A stretch of DNA of 42,950 nucleotides from Sporodiniella umbellata (taxonomy: Eukaryota > Mucoromycota > Mucoromycetes > Mucorales > Rhizopodaceae). Both the position numbers and the translations under genes were made by a program. Within the stretch, counting starts at the first letter, position 1; every line of letters starts with the position of its first letter. The stretch covers positions 1 through 42,950 of the forward strand of contig JAIXMR010000148.1 in NCBI GenBank assembly GCA_025677835.1, in the 5' to 3' direction. Under the pieces are notes generated by a model. The model ran no database searches. It saw only the letters and a program-made list of their open reading frames with translations, and was not told where the DNA came from. Below, piece after piece: positions 1 to 12,042 of the stretch.

Positions 1-267
1 AAAAGTGAGAGCCTATCTATATTAAAATCATAGTAAAAACACTGTAAAAACACTGTAAATAAATGTTGTCAGTTTTATGAAGGGCGTATGATATACGGTT
101 ACACTAGTTCGCTTGTTGCTTACAAAATGATTTTGCTTAACGTATTGAGCATTGTATGAAACTAACGTTTATTTGCTAATATGTTTATAGCAAAGAATCT
201 ATAAAGTTATAAAGCATTTATAGCTGAATAGCAAAATCAGCCTATTCGTCATCAAGCTTCAATAGGG

Positions 268-2526
268 TTACAGTTGGTTCAAATCTTTTGTAGTCATCGC
301 TGTAAAGATACGGCTTTTCAACATCAGAAGCTGAAGCAATACTGCTAGCCATCGTTTTCTAATAAAATTGAAGTTACAATCAAACCCATTCCTACTTTGA
401 TTATGTTCTCTGTCCTTTTTTTTTTTTTTTTTTTTTTTGCTTGCCTTGTAATGAACTAAAGATTCTAAAGAAAGTGCCATATGACTAAAAGTTTTTGGGA
501 AAGTGGGGAGAATTGATTTCTTCAAAAGCCGGAAAGTATATTTTTTTTTGCTGTCAACTGCATTCCCGCTTGCCGACGCTGGATCTTGTGGATTATATTC
601 ATGGACAAAATATTCAATATCATAACCTTTTTGCAAATATGTCAATATAAGGCAAACCCATATGCTATAAAAAAATCAGCATTTACCTGCAATCATTATG
701 GCAAACGTTTTCAATTCTTTTTCACTTTTTGCAGCTAAAACCCTTTTATGAAGCATCTTTTTGCTAATTTCTGCAAGTCGGACTCGATCATCTTCAAGTG
801 CTTCAAAGGCGGTATTAAACGGTTTGATCTCTACAACACCAATCTCAATACCATCGAGTGTTGTAAATTTAGCGTCAGGAGTCTGTCTTCTTTGTATTTT
901 CATGTTTGAGTTCTTGTAAATACTTAAAGGCATATCCCTGTATTTAAAAAATCAATACTCACCAATGAGAGTTGTGCTTTACAAATTATTAGTATAACAA
1001 ACTTACCAATAAACAGCTAATTTATCATTAACATCAAAAGCAGCATTCAGAAATGGGGCTACATATTTGATTTTAAAGTCATTCTCCATATTTTTTAATT
1101 GCTCAGGTGATTGATAACACTTGTAGCTGTATTGACAAACATCGCTTTCTTTGCAGTTGTTAAAAAAACTATATATCAGCAAAGAAGAAGAATGCGTCGT
1201 TATAGATAGAGCCAGTAGTTTACCGTTTTCAATGCTTGACAAAGAAAACTCTTTACCTTGTATTAAGTAGAGAAACAATATTGATATGCTCTATTTTGGT
1301 CGGTATAAGAAGCATATCCTTCGTGTCGTATTCAATAACCTACAAATATACATCAGCAAAATCTTTTTATTTTGCTTGTTTATTACTGTTACAAAATGTG
1401 ACTTACGCGAGTAAATTTGCTTATCATACTTATAACGTCATTATCCAATGCATCAGGTAGAAAGCAATTGTCGCTGGTTTTATTTACAAAAACTATGTTA
1501 GACATGTCCCTAAAAAAAATAGTATATGTTTGTTAACCATCGTTTTGCAGGGTAGAAATCGGCGTATTAGCAGTTTTCTCTTACAGTCTTTCTGCAATTG
1601 GTAAATTGCTTGATGTGTATGACAGATTAAAGAGGCTTTCTTCTGTAACTGGAAATAGCTCATCGAAGCTAGTAATGTAAGGAAGAACTGGACTACTCTC
1701 CGTACCAACAGAGTCACTAAGTTCTTCATATGTTCCGCCAGAAGTTGTTGTGATAAAGGAAGCGTCTAAACGAAAAAAAAAAAAAGATGTTATTTACAAA
1801 CGACGCTACGCAAAACTATTAGAGATAGACCAAACCATTATCATCCTGTTCTACTTGTGCAGGTGACGCTATTCTCGCCTTTGTTCTTCTCTTATTTTCT
1901 TCTTCCTCTCCTGCCCTTTCTTTGTTTTTTTCTTTTTTACTTCCTGTTTCATGGGAGATTTCGGCCTGCAAATCCTCTTGTATTTCGGAGTAGCCTTTCT
2001 CAGCGGCAAGATAAGCAATCATTTTTCCATTGTGGAGCAGCTTTGCTTTCTCTTCCTCTTCCTCTTCACGCCTTCTGATCCTCTCTCCTTCTTTTCGCTT
2101 TGCTTCTCTTGCTTTGGCGTATTTAAATAAAAAGCTACTTTTTGTCGTTGGGCTTGACAAATAAACTTTCAAGCTCTTGCAATAATCCATCAGTAGCTCT
2201 GCTTGCGGAACCAATATGGCGGCATTGTTGATCAAAACCAGCCGATCAGCACCACTTTTTTTTTTATGCTTTTTATTTTCATCAATCAGTTTCAGCTGGC
2301 TGAGATCATTGAGGGTATCAAGCACAGTATAAAATAATTTGTCTCCTCGCATGCTGTAATTCTCGACTTGTTCAAAGTAATTGTGAACCAGGGAATCTAC
2401 ATTGCTCCAATGTTTCACTTCCCCATTTAAGACGCCTTCATTTATTCCTAATGCCTCTCGAAGTTGAGGCGAAATTACCGTGCATCCTTTGAGGGTGTTT
2501 AACGTAGGCTTATTTGGCAGTTTCAT
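268..2526 (-). CDS. Uncharacterised 609-aa protein with PD-(D/E)XK nuclease-like motif, 7 exons
   Basis: I propose exons 2526-1836, 1765-1585, 1509-1407, 1339-1257, 1168-1007, 937-687 and 626-268; all six junctions keep frame and give 609 aa. The first intron uses a weak GTTTGG donor and is the least certain. The N-terminal third is charged, with an Arg/Glu-rich stretch (about residues 140-220). Residues 427-446 contain a PD pair (D428), then a hydrophobic strand ending E443-I-K445, the layout of PD-(D/E)XK nuclease-like domains; conserved-looking strands follow (FAIMIAG, IEYFVHEY). I recall similar proteins as lineage-expanded families in Mucorales, often next to repeats, as here, but their substrate is unknown to me. 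The last exon crosses a long A tract encoding a Lys run, so the C-terminal ~55 residues may be wrong. Nuclease activity is inference only. Confidence 0.6.
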
Positions 2527-2639
2527 TTTGACTTGTCAAGTGATACGAAAATAAAAAATTTATAAAATAAAGGAACACTGAGAAATCAGGCTAGAAAAAG
2601 ACGATACTGAATAAAGCTGGTTTTTATTTGGGTATCGGT

Positions 2640-3770
2640 ATCAAGCTTGTTTATACTGTTTGAGAAAAAGATCTGGATCTTTACCGTAGTCATTCTTATA
2701 GCTAAAAGGGGACTGATCCTGTTAATCCGATGGAAAAGTTTTTACTTTGTTAATTAGCTGCGGTGCACTGCCGTTTCTCACTACTTCCAGCGCTGCTTCT
2801 TTTATTCTGTCTCAATGGATGCATAACGAATGTAGAGCGTGTACGATTGCTTGTGACCTGCGATGTCCTTCTAGATGTATTTTTAGCAACAATTCTTGTT
2901 GTTCTTCAGGTTCTGGTATTACAAAGTCCTTCTTCTCCATCATACGAAGTGTCAATTGTGATTTACTTTCGGCATTTGGAGTTTTTGTAGATTTCCAAAT
3001 ATTAGGTGTTTGGAGATTATTATTCCCCTCCAGCGTTCTTTCAGGTCCGAAAAGACGCGACAACATATCAGGCAGAACATTTTGAATACCTGGTCAATGA
3101 ATAACTTTGAAGTCGTAATCCAGAATGGTATCCAACCATTGAAGCATCATTGAGTTAGCAACAGGTTGCGTTTGATTATAAGAGCCCTGTGGTCAGTATA
3201 GAATTTAAAAGGAGTACCCCAAAGGAATGAGTGAAACTTCTTAAGTGCTAATGCAATAGCAAGCATTTTTCGTTTAGTGGTTGAATAATTACGTTCAGAA
3301 GTCGACATAGCACGAGCCATGAAACCAATATGGCGAACTTTTTCATCAACAATCTGATAAAGGACTGCACCAATAGAGTAATTGTTAGTGTCAGTTGCCA
3401 CGTAGAATGGCTGCTTGAGATCTGGGTGATACAGGACAGGAGCAGATATCAAAAGTTGCTTGGTTCTGTAAAACGCTTGTTCTTGAACCTCAGTCCAGAG
3501 TTTATTGGTGACTTTACCTTCAAAACGCAGTCTGTCAAGAGGAGCAGTAACCTCCGATAGTTTAGGTAGGTATTTCCTGAAATAGTTCACCAGGCCTAAG
3601 AAGCGTTGAATAACTTTTCCCGTGCGAGGTTTTGACCAGGCGAGTGCATTACTAACTTTGCGAGAATCTAATTGAGAGCCTTGGGCGTCTACGCAGAAAC
3701 CGAGTAGATAAATTGAAGTTTGGCCGAGGTGGCATTTGTCGGGATTAAAGATCAAGGAACACGTCTCTAT
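2640..3770 (-). pseudogene. Decayed Ty3/gypsy pol fragment (RT C-end, RNase H, start of integrase)
   Basis: The reading runs from high to low coordinates. It starts with the C-terminal part of the reverse transcriptase (NPDKCHLG, then FLGLVNYFRKYLP). RNase H follows, with first Asp in ATDTNN and last Asp in YTDHRAL. The usual catalytic Glu motif (TTEKE-like) reads TTKRK, so that Glu is lost. A frameshift near 3150 and a TGA near 3090 interrupt the link to the RNase H/integrase connector (PGIQNVLPDMLSRLFG). The integrase zinc-binding start is visible (KIHLEGHRRSQAIVHAL), but a TGA follows and the expected CC pair is not recognisable. The YxDD part of RT, gag, protease, integrase core and LTRs are absent. 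This is an old truncated copy, not a working element. Confidence 0.85.
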
Positions 3771-4429
3771 CCTATTTAATTTAAAAAAAGTGAAAACATG
3801 TCTAATCTGTTTCTTTTTTAAACTTCTTATAAAAGTCGATGTTTTAAGTTTAAACTTTATGCAGTATTTATATTGGCCAGTAATGCTTATCTTTCAGATG
3901 TATTACCTCTTCTATTTTGAACAAATTCTAAAATAGAAAACTATCCTAAGTCCCAAATCAAGGCTAAACTTTTATAGAAAGACAGGATTTTAATGGTTCG
4001 AGACATCTTCCAAAAACGAGTAATGAGACTAGCTAGCTAACAATTTTCTCTCTTTTGATAGTCCAAGTGCTTTATATACTTTTCTAAAAGAGGAACCTGG
4101 TAGTCGTTTAGGATGTGTAGATTGTCTGGGCTTGGTTATATAATCAATAAGCAAGACATCCACAATGGACAATCCTATGTTGAGATCTTCTAAAGTTCAT
4201 AACGCTCTACATCTTGATCCTTTGGGCTGGATGTCGGATAAATAATTATATAATGAATGAATCGATTATAAATCTGATAACTGAGACCTGTCAGAATGTT
4301 CTTATCTCAGAGCATAGCTGAACTATCTTTAGACAAATTATTGATGCAGCAAGGACTTATCAATTGTTTGAATCGAAGTTTAGATTAATTGAATTCATGG
4401 CTTGTGGTATACAAAGATGTATATTGTTT
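3771..4429. other. AT-rich spacer, no gene seen
   Basis: No ORF with recognisable content and no LTR or RNA gene found. A short uninterrupted reading at 4165-4245 (starting MDNPML) has no family I recognise. Confidence 0.5.
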
Positions 4430-5598
4430 GACGTATGCGTTCCGTAGAACTCCAGCTCGTGTCAAAACACCTCCTTAAAGCAGTGATTGCATTGATGATG
4501 TCATTTCTATATTCAGCAACTTTACATTGTTTTGTCACACAGGGGGACGATACTCAACAAGAGAAGGACTACTGAAAGCCCTGACCTCACTTCCATCGAG
4601 TATGTCAGAAAAGCTTTGGAGTCTTAATGGCCGTCAAATAAAAAAGCCAAAGACTTTAAGACTACGTTGTAAGAAGGGCGGTAGGGGGATCACAGCTGAG
4701 CATTTGTTGAGGATCACCAAAAAAAAAAAAAAATAGATATCAAACATCAATCCACACAAAAAGAGATCTAACGCCTTCCTATTATATAAATAAAATAAAC
4801 GTACTTGACAACAAAACCTTAAGGCTTCATCCCATGCTTCGAAAAAGATGCGATTGTTAGCGTTTAGCTAGACCACTAACAGTTACATGGCAGTCAAAAA
4901 AAAAAAAGAGGGCGCTTCCAATGTAGGAAACAAAGAAAGTACACAGTATATGATAGTTCAAAGAGGCTTTATCTCATCAAGAGCTCAGAAAGAAATTTGA
5001 ATTTCCTCAAGATATGCCTTTTTGCTAATGTGATATTTATAAACTTGGATGCTCTTTAGTGTATTTTTTTTTTCTTTTACTATTTTGAAATTTATCACAG
5101 TACTTATAAAGCTGCTAGAGGCCACTTGTCGAGGGAGTAGTTTTACAACTATGTATAGGGAGATATTATACTATTTACTAATAGGAAATATAAATGAGGC
5201 CAGAAAGATTTGATTCTTTTACATGCATGGTTTTGAGCGTACACCAAGAGATCAATAAGGTCTTTAGAATACACCATATGTCCTAAGACTATCATTTAAC
5301 AACCATAACCTGACTGACCCCTAGAACTCGATAGCGGCGATTGTACTCAGATATATTATATTGACACCGCTTCTTGCCATAAGCTAGACAGCAACGGTTC
5401 TAGCTAAACGGAGATTGGTATGCGCTGCATTTGGCTCGTGGTAAAGACATTAGCGCTGCATTTTCGATAACACACTTATAGGAGCAAATGAAGCCGTTGC
5501 AAGAGCAATATTAGCGGCCAACCAACTGCATAATAAAACCTTAAAAAAAAAAAAACACTTTCTATAGAGCCACTTTGCCTTCACAGTTTTTTTTATAA
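4430..5598 (-). repeat. Dispersed repeat copy A with internal deletion; contains Tc1 transposase remnant
   Basis: This stretch is the reverse complement of two parts of copy B. Bases 4430-4533 match 29683-29580, and 4534-5598 match 28733-27668. Identity is high, with scattered substitutions and homopolymer-length differences. The ~845 bp lying between those parts in B are missing here; the junction sits near 4533 in TTT/TTTG microhomology. On the plus strand, 4570-4625 still encodes the Tc1-type SPDL..IE remnant, out of frame with its neighbours. No intact ORF remains. Confidence 0.85.
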
Positions 5599-5601
5599 AA
5601 A

Positions 5602-5845
5602 TCATGAAGTTTTACCACTAAGTTTGATTTTTTTTTACAATTTTTGTTTTATTAAGCAATGAGCTAATAAACAATTTTTATCTGCCTACAGACGGTGATG
5701 TTTTATAGTCAGGCAACACCTATGGCATTTGTCCAACAAAACGGGCTCTTGGCTACTCCCTACCCACTCACTCTACTTTCTAGTCGTCAGCCTTCAACTC
5801 TAATGCGTCTGTTGGGCGACGTTTTTCCACTAGAATTTTTTTTTT
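5602..5845 (-). repeat. Block C of the dispersed repeat, out of order relative to copy B
   Basis: This is the reverse complement of about 29730-30000. Shared landmarks include CCGTCTGTAGGCAGATAAAA, TTAGAGTTGAAGGC and GGGAGTAGCCAA. In copy B this block lies beyond the other end of the repeat, so its position here is permuted. Confidence 0.75.
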
Positions 5846-6324
5846 AAAAAAAACTCGTCGTATACAATTATACCTGACGCATTTTTTAGCTACTTTTTTT
5901 CATCTATCTTTTTAATATCAACAGCAAAATTAAAAATATTTTGCAAGTAATGAGCATCAGCTCTGGTTCCAACTCTGTTCAACAGCGGTGATAATAAACG
6001 CGTACTTTTTATTTTTTTAAATGAAATAAACGCGTACTTTTTAAAAAAACTGGTAGTGCTCTGATTTGTTATTAATTTAAACACAGCTCAAAATATGTAA
6101 ATTTTTTTTTTTTTTAGGGGATTTCAAGAGAAATCCTGGTTTATTAAAGTCCAATAGACTCAAAATATGTAAATTACTTAAAAGTCTGACGTATTCGTTG
6201 CGGAATCCAATTTTTTTTGGAAAATTTCCTTTATCCATGTGGATAGATTTGCATTCGTTTCTTATAATCAATCAGCATTCTAGTTTGGAGCACATTTTAC
6301 TAGATAAATGTATTTGCTAGAAAG
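5846..6324. other. AT-rich spacer with small direct duplications
   Basis: No gene is seen. Two short duplications are visible: ATAAACGCGTACTTTTTA near 5994 and 6025, and CTCAAAATATGTAAATT near 6086 and 6159. The two minus-strand ORFs of 64 codons have no recognisable content. Confidence 0.5.
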
Positions 6325-9300
6325 AAGGCAATCCGAGCAGATGCAGTGCTTGAGTTTTCTGGTAGTATCGACCACAGCCATACGTCAGTCTGATTCTCTT
6401 TTCATACACTTAGTCCCCCAAGCCAATGGACGGTGTATGATATGGTGGCAGCAGTAGGTGCATTTTGCTCTAAGCACATGTAGTTGTGTTAAGGAGAAGG
6501 CAATCCGAGCAGATGCAGTGGTTTTGATTACTTGATAGCACTCTTGTTTGAATATGAAGGTAAATGTAGCCTATTGTTTGTTTTGAAGCACTATCAATCT
6601 AATTTGAATGAGCTTTTATTCTATTTTTTTTTTTTGGCGAGTTTTTTGATAGGGTTTGGACAGTCAAGCACAGCCATACGTTAGTCTGATTCTCTTTTCA
6701 TACACTTAGTCCCCCAAGCCAATGGACGGTGTATGATATGGTGGCAGCAGTAGGTGTATTTTGCTCTAAGCACATGTAGTTGTGTTAAGGAGAAGGCAAT
6801 CCGAGCAGATGCAGTGCTTGAGTTTTCTAGTTGTATCGACCACAGCCATACGTCAGTCTGATTCTCTTTTCATACACTTAGTCCCCCAAGCCAATGGACG
6901 GTGTATGATATGGTGGCAGCAGTAGGTGCATTTTGCTCTAAGCACATGTAGTTGTGTTAAGGAGAAGGCAATCCGAGCAGATGCAGTGGTTTTGATTACT
7001 TGATAGCACTCTTGTTTGAATATGAAGGTAAATGTAGCCTATTGTTTGTTTTGAAGCATTATCAATCTAATTTGAATGAGCTTTTATTCTATTTTTTTTT
7101 TTTTTGGCGAGTTTTTTGATAGGGTTTGGACAGTCAAGCACAGCCATACGTCAGTCTGATTCTCTTTTCATACACTTAGTCCCCCAAGCCAATGGACGGT
7201 GTATGATATGGTGGCAGCAGTAGGTGTATTTTGCTCTAAGCACATGTAGTTGTGTTAGGGAGAAGGCAATCCGAGCAGATGCAGTGCTTGAGTTTTCTAG
7301 TATCGACCACAGCCATACGTCAGTCTGATTCTCTTTTCATACACTTAGTCCCCCAAGCCAATGGACGGTGTATGATATGGTGGCAGCAGTAGGTGCATTT
7401 TGCTCTAAGCACATGTAGTTGTGTTAAGGAGAAGGCAATCCGAGCAGATGCAGTGGTTTTGATTACTTGATAGCACTCTTGTTTGAATATGAAGGTAAAT
7501 GTAGCCTATTGTTTGTTTTGAAGCATTATCAATCTAATTTGAATGAGCTTTTATTCTATTTTTTTTTTTTTTGGCGAGTTTTTTGATAGGGTTTGGACAG
7601 TCAAGCACAGCCATACGTCAGTCTGATTCTCTTTTCATACACTTAGTCCCCAAGCCAATGGACGGTGTATGATATGGTGGCAGCAGTAGGTGTATTTTGC
7701 TCTAAGCACATGTAGTTGTGTTAGGGAGAAGGCAATCCGAGCAGATGCAGTGCTTGAGTTTTCTAGTAGTATCGACCACAGCCATACGTCAGTCTGATTC
7801 TCTTTTCATACACTTAGTCCCCCAAGCCAATGGACGGTGTATGATATGGTGGCAGCAGTAGGTGCATTTTGCTCTAAGCACATGTAGTTGTGTTAAGGAG
7901 AAGGCAATCCGAGCAGATGCAGTGGTTTTGATTACTTGATAGCACTCTTGTTTGAATATGAAGGTAAATGTAGCCTATTGTTTGTTTTGAAGCATTATCA
8001 ATCTAATTTGAATGAGCTTTTATTCTATTTTTTTTTTTTTTGGCGAGTTTTTTGATAGGGTTTGGACAGTCAAGCACAGCCATACGTCAGTCTGATTCTC
8101 TTTTCATACACTTAGTCCCCCAAGCCAATGGACGGTGTATGATATGGTGGCAGCAGTAGGTGTATTTTGCTCTAAGCACATGTAGTTGTGTTAGGGAGAA
8201 GGCAATCCGAGCAGATGCAGTGCTTGAGTTTTCTAGTAGTATCGACCACAGCCATACGTCAGTCTGATTCTCTTTTCATACACTTAGTCCCCCAAGCCAA
8301 TGGACGGTGTATGATATGGTGGCAGCAGTAGGTGCATTTTGCTCTAAGCACATGTAGTTGTGTTAAGGAGAAGGCAATCCGAGCAGATGCAGTGGTTTTG
8401 ATTACTTGATAGCACTCTTGTTTGAATATGAAGGTAAATGTAGCCTATTGTTTGTTTTGAAGCATTATCAATCTAATTTGAATGAGCTTTTATTCTATTT
8501 TTTTTTTTTTTGGCGAGTTTTTTGATAGGGTTTGGACAGTCAAGCACAGCCATACGTCAGTCTGATTCTCTTTTCATACACTTAGTCCCCCAAGCCAATG
8601 GACGGTGTATGATATGGTGGCAGCAGTAGGTGTATTTTGCTCTAAGCACATGTAGTTGTGTTAGGGAGAAGGCAATCCGAGCAGATGCAGTGCTTGAGTT
8701 TTCTAGTAGTATCGACCACAGCCATACGTCAGTCTGATTCTCTTTTCATACACTTAGTCCCCCAAGCCAATGGACGGTGTATGATATGGTGGCAGCAGTA
8801 GGTGCATTTTGCTCTAAGCACATGTAGTTGTGTTAAGGAGAAGGCAATCCGAGCAGATGCAGTGGTTTTGATTACTTGATAGCACTCTTGTTTGAATATG
8901 AAGGTAAATGTAGCCTATTGTTTGTTTTGAAGCATTATCAATCTAATTTGAATGAGCTTTTATTCTATTTTTTTTTTTTTTGGCGAGTTTTTTGATAGGG
9001 TTTGGACAGTCAAGCACAGCCATACGTCAGTCTGATTCTCTTTTCATACACTTAGTCCCCCAAGCCAATGGACGGTGTATGATATGGTGGCAGCAGTAGG
9101 TGTATTTTGCTCTAAGCACATGTAGTTGTGTTAAGGAGAAGGCAATCCGAGCAGATGCAGTGCTTGAGTTTTCTAGTAGTATCGACCACAGCCATACGTC
9201 AGTCTGATTCTCTTTTCATACACTTAGTCCCCCAAGCCAATGGACGGTGTATGATATGGTGGCAGCAGTAGGTGCATTTTGCTCTAAGCACATGTAGTTG

Positions 9301-11798
9301 TGTTAAGGAGAAGGCAATCCGAGCAGATGCAGTGGTTTTGATTACTTGATAGCACTCTTGTTTGAATATGAAGGTAAATGTAGCCTATTGTTTGTTTTGA
9401 AGCATTATCAATCTAATTTGAATGAGCTTTTATTCTATTTTTTTTTTTTTGGCGAGTTTTTTGATAGGGTTTGGACAGTCAAGCACAGCCATACGTCAGT
9501 CTGATTCTCTTTTCATACACTTAGTCCCCCAAGCCAATGGACGGTGTATGATATGGTGGCAGCAGTAGGTGTATTTTGCTCTAAGCACATGTAGTTGTGT
9601 TAGGGAGAAGGCAATCCGAGCAGATGCAGTGCTTGAGTTTTCTAGTATCGACCACAGCCATACGTCAGTCTGATTCTCTTTTCATACACTTAGTCCCCCA
9701 AGCCAATGGACGGTGTATGATATGGTGGCAGCAGTAGGTGCATTTTGCTCTAAGCACATGTAGTTGTGTTAAGGAGAAGGCAATCCGAGCAGATGCAGTG
9801 GTTTTGATTACTTGATAGCACTCTTGTTTGAATATGAAGGTAAATGTAGCCTATTGTTTGTTTTGAAGCATTATCAATCTAATTTGAATGAGCTTTTATT
9901 CTATTTTTTTTTTTTTTGGCGAGTTTTTTGATAGGGTTTGGACAGTCAAGCACAGCCATACGTCAGTCTGATTCTCTTTTCATACACTTAGTCCCCCAAG
10001 CCAATGGACGGTGTATGATATGGTGGCAGCAGTAGGTGTATTTTGCTCTAAGCACATGTAGTTGTGTTAGGGAGAAGGCAATCCGAGCAGATGCAGTGCT
10101 TGAGTTTTCTAGTAGTATCGACCACAGCCATACGTCAGTCTGATTCTCTTTTCATACACTTAGTCCCCCAAGCCAATGGACGGTGTATGATATGGTGGCA
10201 GCAGTAGGTGCATTTTGCTCTAAGCACATGTAGTTGTGTTAAGGAGAAGGCAATCCGAGCAGATGCAGTGGTTTTGATTACTTGATAGCACTCTTGTTTG
10301 AATATGAAGGTAAATGTAGCCTATTGTTTGTTTTGAAGCATTATCAATCTAATTTGAATGAGCTTTTATTCTATTTTTTTTTTTTGGCGAGTTTTTTGAT
10401 AGGGTTTGGACAGTCAAGCACAGCCATACGTCAGTCTGATTCTCTTTTCATACACTTAGTCCCCCAAGCCAATGGACGGTGTATGATATGGTGGCAGCAG
10501 TAGGTGTATTTTGCTCTAAGCACATGTAGTTGTGTTAGGGAGAAGGCAATCCGAGCAGATGCAGTGCTTGAGTTTTCTAGTATCGACCACAGCCATACGT
10601 CAGTCTGATTCTCTTTTCATACACTTAGTCCCCCAAGCCAATGGACGGTGTATGATATGGTGGCAGCAGTAGGTGCATTTTGCTCTAAGCACATGTAGTT
10701 GTGTTAAGGAGAAGGCAATCCGAGCAGATGCAGTGGTTTTGATTACTTGATAGCACTCTTGTTTGAATATGAAGGTAAATGTAGCCTATTGTTTGTTTTG
10801 AAGCATTATCAATCTAATTTGAATGAGCTTTTATTCTATTTTTTTTTTTTTTGGCGAGTTTTTTGATAGGGTTTGGACAGTCAAGCACAGCCATACGTCA
10901 GTCTGATTCTCTTTTCATACACTTAGTCCCCCAAGCCAATGGACGGTGTATGATATGGTGGCAGCAGTAGGTGTATTTTGCTCTAAGCACATGTAGTTGT
11001 GTTAGGGAGAAGGCAATCCGAGCAGATGCAGTGCTTGAGTTTTCTAGTAGTATCGACCACAGCCATACGTCAGTCTGATTCTCTTTTCATACACTTAGTC
11101 CCCCAAGCCAATGGACGGTGTATGATATGGTGGCAGCAGTAGGTGCATTTTGCTCTAAGCACATGTAGTTGTGTTAAGGAGAAGGCAATCCGAGCAGATG
11201 CAGTGGTTTTGATTACTTGATAGCACTCTTGTTTGAATATGAAGGTAAATGTAGCCTATTGTTTGTTTTGAAGCACTATCAATCTAATTTGAATGAGCTT
11301 TTATTCTATTTTTTTTTTTGGCGAGTTTTTTGATAGGGTTTGGACAGTCAAGCACAGCCATACGTTAGTCTGATTCTCTTTTCATACACTTAGTCCCCCA
11401 AGCCAATGGACGGTGTATGATATGGTGGCAGCAGTAGGTGCATTTTGCTCTAAGCGCATGTAGTTGTGTTAAGGAGAAGGCAATCCGAGCAGATGCAGTG
11501 GTTTTGATTACTTGATAGCACTCTTGTTTGAATATGAAGGTAAATGTAGCCTATTGTTTGTTTTGAAGCACTATCAATCTAATTTGAATGAGCTTTTATT
11601 CTATTTTTTTTTTTGGCGAGTTTTTTGATAGGGTTTGGACAGTCAAGCACAGCCATACGTTAGTCTGATTCTCTTTTCATACACTTAGTCCCCCAAGCCA
11701 ATGGACGGTGTATGATATGGTGGCAGCAGTAGGTGCATTTTGCTCTAAGCACATGTAGTTGTGTTAAGGAGAAGGCAATCCGAGCCAATGCAGTGCTT
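6325..11798. repeat. 5.5-kb higher-order tandem repeat array, S(LS)10LL
   Basis: The array is built from two related monomers, both ending in GAGAAGGCAATCCGAGCAG. S is 169 or 172 bp; L is about 295-298 bp. They share a ~150-bp core (CACAGCCATACG ... GATGCAGTG). L adds ~125 bp with GATTACTTGATAGCACTC and a T tract. L+S dimers of 465-470 bp start at 6494, 6962, 7429, 7898, 8368, 8838, 9308, 9774, 10244 and 10709. They are preceded by one S (from 6325) and followed by two L (11179, 11474) and a stub ending near 11798. Copies are nearly identical; the T tract varies from 11 to 14. Short reading frames inside are repeat artefacts, broken by the T tract. No transposase, rRNA or tRNA is present. Confidence 0.97.
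6402..6440. other. Inverted repeat in the satellite core (first copy)
   Basis: TCATACAC at 6402-6409 pairs perfectly with GTGTATGA at 6433-6440 across a 23-nt loop. The same 8-bp arms are present in the S and L monomers I read through the array. Whether it folds as RNA or cruciform is unknown. Confidence 0.6.
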
Positions 11799-12042
11799 GT
11801 TGAATTCAGTCATGTTTGGCTTTTTTGTATGAAAACAAAAAGATATTTTAGACACTAAAACGAACTTGGTATGTTTTGGCAACGGAAGCGTTTTTGTGAC
11901 GCGTAGAATTTTTGATAGTACAATGCCTACGAGTCTCTCTTTCCAAGTACGACTTTTTTTTTTTTTTTTTTGTAAAAGAGTTCTTTATTTTTAAAATAGA
12001 ACTCATAATCGCACATCGCGGAGAGGTGGGACTAGGAAATTG

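Noticed and set aside
272..284. tRNA B-box-like GGTTCAAATC
   Set aside because: No A box or cloverleaf arms around it, and it lies in the coding end of the first gene.
10282..10503. 73-codon ORF inside the satellite array
   Set aside because: It exists only in the copy whose T tract has a length that keeps the frame open; other copies break it.
6325..11798. CRISPR-like array
   Set aside because: Units of 170-300 bp with no unique spacers, in a eukaryotic genome; this is a satellite.
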